The notes beneath the pieces were generated by a model. That model ran no database searches. It was not told where the DNA came from and saw only the letters and a program-made list of their open reading frames with translations. Both the position numbers and the translations under genes were made by a program. From Phaeoceros laevis (Eukaryota; Anthocerotophyta; Anthocerotopsida; Notothyladales), in assembly GCA_049999765.1 (NCBI GenBank), contig JBNGIQ010004116.1:1-26379 (forward strand): a DNA stretch of 26,379 nucleotides, read 5' to 3'. Below, piece by piece: positions 19,490 to 26,379 of this stretch (position 1 is the stretch's first letter; the number at the start of each line of letters is the position of its first letter).

Positions 19490-19529
19490 TTGGGGCTGCC
19501 CCGGATTCGAACGCTAGGGGCAGCCCCAA
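19490..19529. repeat. Strong GC-rich hairpin
   Basis: Arms TTGGGGCTGCCCC (19490-19502) and GGGGCAGCCCCAA (19517-19529) are perfectly complementary, with a 14-nt loop (19503-19516). Inner parts of each arm are themselves self-complementary. The octamer aacgctag in the loop is repeated just after the right arm. It has no coding context. It may be a transposon end or a structured RNA element; there is no U-run after it, so a Pol III or bacterial-type terminator is unlikely. Confidence 0.6.
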
Positions 19530-19639
19530 ACGCTAGACCAGAGTTTTTAGTTTTGTTAAGGCCTCGCTTAGGACAAAGCATGCCTGTCGCTTGTAGAGCG
19601 GTTTGCGCGAACCGGTCATCCCACCGGAACCTTGTCGTC

Positions 19640-20120
19640 CAAGGCAGTCATTTACTTAGTGGCTAAACAAACCAGAGCTGCTTGGTGTTTTCTGTTTTTT
19701 GTCCGGTGAGCTGAGGCCATGGACTACTTTGTGGGCACCCTGAATCTTCGAAGGATTGGCGGGTATGCCTTGTTAGTGTCGTAGATGCTTTCACTGCAGA
19801 ACTCTGTTGATGCTGTAATGATCCTTGTTTGGTTTTAAGGGAGATATTGGCGGTAAATCTGTGTCAGTGGCCCTCGGGCCTGTTGTGCTCTGATCGGTTT
19901 GCATTCCTTAGCACGTGTTGAGACCTCGGTTCTGTAATTTGGCCGTGAAACGAAGTAACCAGGACACTCGGGAACCGGTGCGAACCGGTGCGAGACCTGT
20001 AACTGCCTTCCCAGGGCGGGGCAGGACTGAATGAGAAGGAGATCTTTCCTGGCACAAGAAAGACTATAAAAAGCAGAGAGAGAGGTACTGTAAAGGAAGT
20101 TGTGAGCTTTTCCCAAAGGC
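19640..20120 (+). repeat. Diverged, incomplete 5' LTR of the plus Tat-like element
   Basis: Patchy but colinear similarity to the LTR at 25110-25889: tacttagtggcta (vs tacttagcagcta), ggtgttttctgttttttgt, ctgttgatgctgtaa, and gttttaagggagatattggcgg (vs gctttaaggggtgatcattggcg). Start and 3' end are lost: no CA end and no primer-binding site can be found before gag. A TATA-like TATAAAAAG lies at 20065-20073 and could be a promoter, but it is not in the 3' LTR. Confidence 0.5.
20065..20073 (+). promoter_or_regulatory. TATA-box candidate upstream of gag
   Basis: TATAAAAAG, about 140 bp before the gag ATG, within the LTR-like region and followed by an AG-rich stretch. Sequence only; the other LTRs do not show it. 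Confidence 0.35.
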
Positions 20121-20236
20121 GGGAGATTTTCTGGACCAATCGGGTACATGGCTGAGCAGTATGGACGACAGGGGCCATGGGAGATTTTCTGGACCAATCG
20201 GGTACATGGCTGAGCAATATGGACGACAGGGGCCAT
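20121..20236 (+). repeat. 58-bp tandem duplication across the gag start
   Basis: Copy 1 is 20121-20178 and copy 2 is 20179-20236, almost identical (gagcagtat versus gagcaatat). Each contains the gag ATG (20148 and 20206). Because 58 is not a multiple of three, translation from the first ATG runs into a stop after about 21 codons; only the second ATG leads into gag. Confidence 0.9.
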
Positions 20237-21564
20237 GGTCCTGTACCCCGTTGTTTGTAGGAGGGTTTGGAGAGGACCCAAATGACCACTTGCAAGAATT
20301 TCAGCGCCACTGCCATGCTGTGAGCAAAGGAGGAGATGAGCAATTCCTGAGTAGGTTTCCGGGATCGCTCACATGTAGTGCTGAGTATTGGTATAACAGA
20401 CTCACATTTCAAGAGAGGGAGACATGGGCATTGTTGTCACAAGCTTTTGTCACGCACTTTCGGTCCCCAAGTTTCCGATTTGACTGCTTGGAAAAGTTAC
20501 ATACTCTTAAGCAGAATCAGAATGAGTGCGTGAGTGTTTATGCTAATCGAGCCAGATGGTTGTCCGGCCTGCTAGAGATACGAACCGCTCCACAGCTGCA
20601 CGAAGTAAAGGGCCTTTAGATTTGTGGCCTAAGGAGAGAGTATTTTTCCGAGGACCTGTTAGTGCCTGACAGAACCTTTGAGGATTGTGTTAGGCTGGCC
20701 CAAGATTTGGAAAATAGAATGGGGAGAGGATTTGTATCTGGAGCACCACAAGAGGACACGATGAAACAGCTGCATGAAATGCAAGCGAGCATAGCTAGGC
20801 TGCAAAGGAATTCGTGGATTTCTGATGAGTTTGGAGAAACTTACAAGGGGGTCCCCTTTCGAGCTCCCCAAGCTTATGTTTGTAATACAGACGAAGATGA
20901 CATGATCGCAAATGTACGGACGGGTGCGATGCCATCCTAGCAGTATCCTGGTATGGCACCACAGATGAGTGCTGGGCAGTGGAATGGGCAGTATGGTGCA
21001 GGCCAGCCCAGAAGATGCCACAGGTGTGGTGATCCTAGACATTATGCAAACATGTGCCCGACAAACGTTTGTCCGCTTTGCACCCAGCGTGGCCATGGGA
21101 TAAAACGTTGTCCTTACAATCCTTTTCTGGGACAGATGCCTCAGAATTCAGGTGCTGCACCACAAGGAAATTTCGGGCAGCCAGTGCAGGTTGGGCAAAT
21201 GATGCCACTAGTGCAGGAATCAGGACAGGTGCCTGCTCCCGCGCAAGTACCGAATCCGAATCCATTGATCGGAGCTGGTCAGGGCGTGGGGTTGCAACCC
21301 GTGATGCCAAATTCAGCAGCGGCTCCAACATACGTGTGGCCACAGATGGGTTTTCAATCCCCTGTGAGTTTGAGGATGCAAGCTGGGCAGCCAGGGGGAA
21401 ACTCAATTGTCTTTCCTGCTCATAATGTGGCACCATCGCCAGCTTTCCAAACTCACACTGCACTTGGAGCGCAAGCACAATTCCCAGCCCAACCCGTGGC
21501 TCCAGCCGTGGCGGTTGGGAGCGTGCCCGTGATGCAGCCGGTAGGAGAGACCAAGCCACAGTAG
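20206..21564 (+). pseudogene. Gag of the plus Tat-like element
   Basis: From MAEQYGRQG the capsid-like region reads LFVGGFGEDPNDH, SAEYWYNRL, FRSPSFRFDCLEKLH and NECVSVYANRARWL, matching the minus gag. After in-frame TAG codons at 20617 and 20938 (both at Trp positions of the minus copy) come two CCHC zinc knuckles, CHRCGDPRHYANMC and CPLCTQRGHGIKRC (about 21015-21110), and a Pro/Gln/Ala-rich tail ending at TAG 21562. Two knuckles in Gag are preserved in both elements of the window. It would be a full-length gag but for the stops. Confidence 0.88.
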
Positions 21565-21575
21565 AAAAGGTTCAA

Positions 21576-22550
21576 ATGCTGACTTATGGTGAGACCCATC
21601 AGACTCGAGAAGCATTCATTTGCACAACCAGTGAGAGCGAGTATGTGTGTGCTGCCAAGCATGAAAGAGATTGTGCGGAGGAGAGCTCGGTGGCGGCCAA
21701 GACTCATCGTACAGAAGCAGCTACTATGGAAGTAGAGCCCGCAGTTCCTGCCAGCCAGCCGGCCCCCACCTCTCAGGCTGGAATTCCTGTACAGCCTGAC
21801 CCTGTGAAGGTCAAGTTAGTAGTTGACAAGGTTAAGAAGAAGCGGAATCGTAGGAAGGGGATCTTGCTCCCTCCCTTTTGTACAGGCAAGGGAAAAGAAA
21901 TGGCTGAAATATCGATTGAACAGTTTGATCTTGTAAGATATCTTGGTGAGCTAAATATCACCATGCCCTTGAGTTAGTTTGTGGCAGTGTCTCCTCACCA
22001 TCGTAGGAAGCTAGCCGTGTCGCTAAGCACGAGAGAAAGCAAAAACAAGAAATTGAAAGTAGGCAACGAATTTGACAAGGAATGTGATCTGCTAGTCTGT
22101 CAAGTTGCCACCGATATTAAATGCGACCAGCCAATGGTTGAGGCTGGATTAAATGGCATGATCATGAAGGGAGTACTGGTTGTCCATGGCGCTGCTGCTA
22201 ACATAATGTTGGAAGGAGTGGCCCAGGCTTTGGGCATTCATGTCGGTATGCTAGCTAAGACCCGGATTATTTGTAAAGGTGTCAATCAACAGCCATTGAT
22301 GGTGCTAGGAAGAGCTGAGAATGTAAAAATTATTGTAGGGGACATAGCGGTCATTATGAGTCTGACGGTGGTCAGGCTGTCAGAGCATCCCTACTCAGTC
22401 ATTTTGGGTCAGCCTTGGATGGAATGCATTGATGCGCATGTTCTATGCAAGCACGGTGTTTTGCAACTTGGGCCGGAAGCATATAGGACAGATATCCCCT
22501 TGTATCCTGCAGCACAAATGGGGGCCTGGTGTAGGCAAAGTGCTCTCTAG
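21576..22550 (+). pseudogene. Gag-pol spacer and protease of the plus Tat-like element
   Basis: The first part (SYRETREA-like segment, then HERDCAEESS, a basic KKKRNRRK stretch and LLPPFCTGKGKEM) matches the minus element. After TAG 21975 the protease region follows with HRRKLAVSLSTRESK and GVLVVHGAAANIML. In the minus copy the same place reads LVDHGAAANIM, so the catalytic Asp is Val here and the enzyme would be inactive. The flap and C-terminal parts (GVNQQPLMVLG, VVRLSEHPYSVILGQPWM) are well kept. TAG 22548 ends the frame. Confidence 0.85.
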
Positions 22551-23641
22551 GTGGTCATAGGACGCGATGTTCTACAGGTCCAACAGATCCAGGCAGCCAA
22601 GGTGTAGAAACAAGAAGAGGAAAGCGATCTGTCTGATGATTCCTTGTCCCAAGAATGGACTAATGGATATGACACATCTGTGTCTAGCATTATGAACGTC
22701 AGGGTTATCCCTGAGTGTGCTAAGGAGTAGTTTACGGTGAAGGAATCGTCTGTCCAGGATTTGGTGTTTAAAACACCCTCAGGAGAAAAGAAAATAGATA
22801 AGGTTGGGGCGGATCTGATAGAGAAGGAGCTCCGGAGGCTAAGGAAAGTGTTTAGGAAGTTTGAGAAGGTCTTTGATACAAACATCACTCAGATCCCGGA
22901 GACCAACCTCAGATATCATCATATCCCATTGAGGAGGATGCCAAGCCAATGCAGCAGAACTTGAGGAGACTTAAGCCGCAGCACATCAAGGATGTGAAAT
23001 AGGAGATCCTAGATTTGGTAGAAGGGAAATGCCTTTTTCCTGTTCAACGTGCAGATTGGATTTCGCCCTTGGTGATTGAGATCAAGATCAATGGGAAAAT
23101 CAGAACGTGCATTGATTATAGGCATCAGAATAAGGCAACCTTGGAAGATGGGTTTCCTATCCCCTTCATAAACGAAATCCTGAACATGGTGGCTGGCCAT
23201 GAAAGGTATTCTTTTTGCGATGGTTACAAGGGGTTCTACCAAGTGCCGATAGCTTTGGAGGACATCTTGAAGATAACATTTGTAACTTCCTGGGGAGTCT
23301 AAAATTGCATTCAGAGTACTGCCATTTGGCTTAAGCACGGGTCCAGCTACTTATATGCGTTTGACCACTGAGGAAAGTGTGTCAGTGTGTTCTTTGACGA
23401 TATTGCAGTCTACGCGACTAGGCTGAGGCATGCTGGTGATGTGGAGTCTATGCTTGAGAAGTTGGCCAAGGCAGAAATGGGTCTCAACTCAGAGAAGTGT
23501 ACTTTTGGAGTTAAATGTGGTCGACTTCTAGGGCATCTTGTTGATGAATTCGGGATTCGTGTAGATCCCGTGAAGGTCCAGAAGATGCAATTGAGAGATC
23601 AACCCAAGGATGCAACTGAGTTGAAGATTTCTGCAGCGTAG
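22551..23641 (+). pseudogene. Linker and reverse transcriptase of the plus Tat-like element
   Basis: An acidic linker with stops at 22605 and 22728 leads to TQIPETNLRYHHIP, a one-base frame break near 22935, TAG 23000, then reverse transcriptase: ISPLVIEIKINGKIRTCIDY, FPIPFINEIL, YSFCDGYKGFYQVP (motif A Asp kept), a frame break at 23300, PFGLSTGPATYM in the next frame, a loss of roughly ten codons, and FFDDIAVYATRLRH (motif C FDD kept). The catalytic aspartates survive but the reading frame does not. Confidence 0.9.
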
Positions 23642-24180
23642 CAAGCTATTACTGGAGAGCTGTTCCAGGCTTTTTGGAGATGGCCTTTCCCCTGTTTAAG
23701 CTGTTAAAGAAGGATGCTAATTTTATTTGGAAGCAAGAGCATACAACAACATTCTTGGCGATTAAAGAAGCATTGAAGGTTTGTGTTTTGATGAAGCCTC
23801 CGGATTGGTCAGCCACTTTCACGGTGATTACATCTGTAACAGAGCATTCGCTTGAGGTACAGCTGTACCAGAAGGGGAAGGATGGGCGTGAGCTCTATCC
23901 AATCTATATGGCAAGCAGAATGTTGAAGGACTGTGAGACTAGATACTCCCAAATGGAGAAGCAAGTACTTGCCATGGTTTATGCCTCTCGCAAGTATAGT
24001 ATTTATAAGTATTAAGCATTATCTAGTGGCGGGAGCTTTCACATTCCTGGTACAACATTCTGCTCTTCGTAGTCTCATGACAATTCCAATCCCAGGGGGC
24101 ATAATAGGGAAATGGATCCTCGAACTCTCATGTTTTGAGTTCGATGTCCAGGTCAAGCTTGAGAAAATGCCAGCGGAAAG
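23642..24180 (+). pseudogene. Native (degenerate) RNase H of the plus Tat-like element
   Basis: Frame 23674-24015 and then the next frame. Landmarks: AFPLFKLLKKDA, FTVITSVTEHSLE where active enzymes have 'TDAS', ETRYSQMEKQVLA (Glu kept), and FLVQHSALRSL where active enzymes have 'TDH'. Two acidic residues needed for metal binding are replaced by Ser and Gln. The minus copy has Ser and Glu at the same places. This fits a domain kept for structure (tether or connection-like), with the cutting done by the second RNase H downstream. Confidence 0.85.
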
Positions 24181-24372
24181 GCCTTGCCATGAGATGTTGG
24201 TCTCTGGTGAAGGCCTGGATTTTTCCAACGGCATTGGAGACAGGGTAGTGTCTGATGGCCTTCCCCTTTCTATAGCCAGTGACGGAATCGTTGGGACAGA
24301 GACGAGAAGATTCCAGAATGAGCTGATCTGGCTGCTGAGCTTGGAGCCGCGAATCGAAAACAAGATGTAGGT

Positions 24373-24880
24373 CAGAAGAGGGTTCGCTGCCAGGAAGTTG
24401 AAATAGTGAATGTCTCAGTAGATGCTTGCTTGAATTTAGTTGATCCCCAAGGTTGGTGGGAACTGTGGTTTGATGGCGCTAGTAAGAAGCGCCGGGCTCG
24501 GGATTATTTTGCTACAACCAGATGGCACCAAACTCCTCAAATAACCACCTCAAATAACCACACACACACACACACCATAAGTTCGCAGGGACACTAGTGT
24601 ATTCTGCAGGCAACCTGCAACGAAGCAGAGTACCGTGCTGTAATTTGGGGTATGCAGGTGGCATTGGCAGCAAGAGCCACAAGATTGCATGTCCACGGCG
24701 ATAGCAAGCTTGTCATTCAACAGTTGAGTGGCCATTTTATGGTGAGAGCCAAGAATCTTTGTCCATTGTTCGAGCAAGCAAAAGACCCGATGTCGCAGTT
24801 TTCTGCTTTTGAGACTGTGAAAATTCCTCGCATGTGCAAAGAGACAGCGGACGCCCATGCTTCGGCTAAGCACTGCTAAC
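24373..24880 (+). pseudogene. Second RNase H (archaeal-like type) of the plus Tat-like element
   Basis: After a linker from the native RNase H, WELWFDGAS (first Asp), a one-base frame break followed by a GAGI-type strand, an inserted CA-repeat segment (24543-24576), then ATCNEAEYRAV (Glu), LHVHGDSKLVIQQL (Asp) and TADAHAS (final Asp). All four acidic positions of the DEDD site can be seen. A second RNase H downstream of the native one is a published hallmark of the Tat lineage. The order RT - degenerate RNase H - second RNase H is directly visible. The integrase that should follow is absent. Confidence 0.88.
24543..24576 (+). mobile_element. CA-tailed insertion inside the second RNase H
   Basis: The coding sequence runs ...accaaactcctcaaata and then accacctcaaataacc plus (CA)n before returning to coding sequence near 24600. 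CCTCAAATAACCAC is present twice. The inserted end matches the 3' end of the retroposon family in this window (AACCTCCTCAAATA(CA)n), but its body is missing, so it may be an extreme 5' truncation or a microsatellite expansion at a look-alike site. Confidence 0.45.
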
Positions 24881-24889
24881 ATGGTTCCT

Positions 24890-25091
24890 GATGAGCCATG
24901 TAGTGTCGAATGCTGTGTGCACATATGTGAAGGAGAACGAGAAGTTTCAGTTGTACAAGTGCAAGATCATGTTTCCTTGTATGATGAAATTTGGAAGTTA
25001 CTTGTGCTCCAACAATATCCAGTTGATGCGTAAAGGCAACAAAAGCGTAATTTTCTCAGAGCCAGTCAGCCCTATGTTGCTGTCCCGACAA
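24890..25091 (+). other. Remnant between second RNase H and polypurine tract
   Basis: About 200 bp without integrase motifs in any frame (one 73-residue frame, unrecognised). An intact Tat element would have over 1 kb of integrase here, so an internal deletion is likely. Confidence 0.6.
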
Positions 25092-25109
25092 TTGGGGAAG
25101 CAGGGAGAG
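25092..25109 (+). other. Polypurine tract candidate
   Basis: TTGGGGAAGCAGGGAGAG lies directly before TG at 25110, the expected place for plus-strand DNA priming at the 3' LTR. Confidence 0.6.
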
Positions 25110-25889
25110 TGACCGAATGGACCTTGTTTAAGAGGGGACCAGATCAGGTATGGCGGAGCACTCTTAGTAGAAAACCTTGCTTAGGAGCCTTGCGTGGCTG
25201 ACAAGGTTTGTACTGTGACCTGGCTTTTTTCTTCCCACCTGGTCAACATTTCTCGGGGCAGGGCTGCACGTACTTAGCAGCTAGCGTCCACGGGCTTAGA
25301 GCTTTGGCGTTTTCCCGATTTTGTGCTAAGATGCTGGAGGCTGTGGGCAGTTTAGGGGCGCTCATCTAGGAGAAATGTTTAGCGTGAGGAGCTTTGTTGA
25401 TGTTCTAAGAGCTTAGGAGTGAATTTCTGTTGAAGTGTTGTACAGTTGGTTTTGGCTTTAAGGGGTGATCATTGGCGATAATCTTTGTGTCAAGGGAGCC
25501 TGAGGGCTCGTGTGTTTGGAGCTGATCAATTCTGCTAGTTTGTGATTAGGATTGTTGCGATTAAGGAACCTATGACCGCAAGCAGGTCACCTGAGTAAAA
25601 TTGTGAAACACTTTTTCTAATGCTTGGGTCCTGGAGGAAGCTGTAAAGTCGGTAAGGAAGTTACAACACGAAATTTTTACGCATAGCACTTGGAGAGAGG
25701 CTGGAGCATTGCACTGTGAATCATTTCAGAGAGAAACGGTGCTTTAAGCTACGTTGGTCAAGGCACGGAAGCCAAAAAGGAGAAGGGTGAGAGTTTGCGT
25801 CCGTCTAAGTTTTGGTGCAATTTGAAGAGGGCGACCGGCCCGTTTGCCTTCGGCCACTAGAGGCGCTCACGGCAAGACACGATCTGACA
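25110..25889 (+). repeat. 3' LTR of the plus Tat-like element
   Basis: Starts TG after the polypurine tract and ends TCTGACA; about 780 bp, near the length of the minus element's LTR (about 790). Similarity to the minus LTR begins firmly at 25157 (gcactcttagtagaaaacc). Over long blocks the two differ at only a few percent of positions by eye, whereas this element's own 5' LTR region is hardly alignable. The first 40-50 bp differ between the two LTRs, so the left edge could also be the TG at 25151. Confidence 0.8.
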
Positions 25890-26328
25890 GGCCTAGCCCT
25901 CCGTAGGGTAATTTATATAATAATATGTGAGAACTCAATACTATTCATGGACGAGACTCACGAGAGATACGAGTGTGTATGTCACAATTCCATACAAGAT
26001 TACAAACACGAGGTTGTGCGTTCCTTGACACTAAATCCCCTCGCTATTGTCACCGAGCTGTGCTGCTTCCCGCTGCTGCCCACTACCGCTATCGCCACCT
26101 CCTGCCGCAGCTTGCTTCCGCTCTTGTCATGTGATCTGGTTTCGAAATTTTTTCCCAGGTGTACATGGAAAAGATGGAGACACTGGAGACAAGGTGGCCA
26201 CCGGTGCTTGGCATTTTCCCACAGAGGAGACCAATGTTCAACCTAGTGTAATGGTCCTCTTCCAGCTCAGATTGTGAGGTTTTGCCAACTGCCTCCACAA
26301 ATCTTGCTGGCGACAACAAAATCCTTAC
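25890..26328. other. Flanking DNA without recognisable gene
   Basis: Contains a CTG/CCT-rich part (26055-26130) like that at 14470-14780. The 144-residue plus frame (25812-26246) begins inside the LTR and has no domain. Possibly the body of the retroposon that ends the window. Confidence 0.4.
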
Positions 26329-26379
26329 TCTATGGGACCGTGTCAACCTCCTCAAATAGTCACACACACACACACACAC
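26329..26379 (+). mobile_element. CA-tailed short retroposon, copy 3 (cut by window end)
   Basis: CTATGGGACCGTGTCAACCT, then CCTCAAATAG and a (CA)n run reaching the last base. Matches the 3' core of the copies at 3776 and 2025. The sequence upstream of 26329 is not shared with them, so the copy may be 5'-truncated or a different subfamily. Confidence 0.6.

Noticed and set aside
21555-21600. Programmed frameshift between gag and the downstream polyprotein
   Set aside because: Both elements change frame near here, but the direction differs (minus one in the plus element, plus one in the minus element) and no slippery site with pseudoknot is shared. Ordinary indels explain it better.
25812-26246. 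144-residue plus-strand gene at the window end
   Set aside because: It begins inside the LTR, crosses its end into flanking low-complexity DNA and shows no domain.

Overview
This window looks like a transposon-rich stretch of a land-plant nuclear genome. The only gene that appears intact is a spliced plant-type family GT14 glucuronosyltransferase on the minus strand (15664-17338, four exons). Other plant signs are a fragment of a PLS-class pentatricopeptide-repeat (PPR) gene, decayed Ty3/gypsy LTR retrotransposons of the Tat (OTA, non-chromovirus) type, and several short retroposons with tRNA-like promoters. Short introns and the style of the PPR fragment would fit a fern, lycophyte or other non-seed plant, but that is an impression and not a proof. 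I see no bacterial operon, CRISPR array, rRNA or true tRNA gene.

Layout. 1-1120: nothing recognisable. 1130-3180: a cluster of tRNA-derived SINE-like repeats, a short hairpin, and a retroposon copy with a (GT/CA)n end. 3328-3624: broken PPR gene. 3776-6085: two successive decayed integrase copies on the minus strand, one cut off by a microsatellite-tailed retroposon and the other interrupted by a 64-bp insertion with a 7-bp target-site duplication. 6090-9175: no recognised domain; it holds three plus-strand open frames (7916-8903) of unknown identity. 9205-14250: minus-strand Tat-like element with LTR, primer-binding-site candidate, gag, protease, reverse transcriptase and a first RNase H, frameshifted in several places. 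14250-15660: low-complexity and SINE-like DNA. 15664-17338: the GT14 gene. 17400-19250: uncertain open frames. 19490-19529: strong hairpin. 19640-25889: a second, plus-strand Tat-like element with degenerate 5' LTR, gag with two zinc knuckles, protease, reverse transcriptase, degenerate first RNase H, second RNase H, polypurine tract and 3' LTR; its integrase is missing. The window ends inside another copy of the CA-tailed retroposon.

How the parts relate. The two Tat-like elements are diverged relatives in opposite orientation on either side of the GT14 gene. The minus 5' LTR (about 13460-14250) and the plus 3' LTR (about 25110-25889) are closely similar and inverted. The plus element's own 5' LTR region is far more diverged, which points to a chimera or separate insertions. 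Both copies of the first RNase H have lost the same catalytic aspartates, while the plus element carries a second RNase H whose catalytic residues remain: the dual-RNase-H arrangement known for Tat elements. All pol genes carry stops, frameshifts or active-site changes, so none of the elements here can be autonomous as it stands. I found no convincing new gene system; the most unusual signals are the small microsatellite-tailed retroposons that land in retroelement coding sequence, the amber-only pattern of premature stops, the frame-preserving first intron of the GT14 gene, and the unidentified frames at 7.9-8.9 kb.
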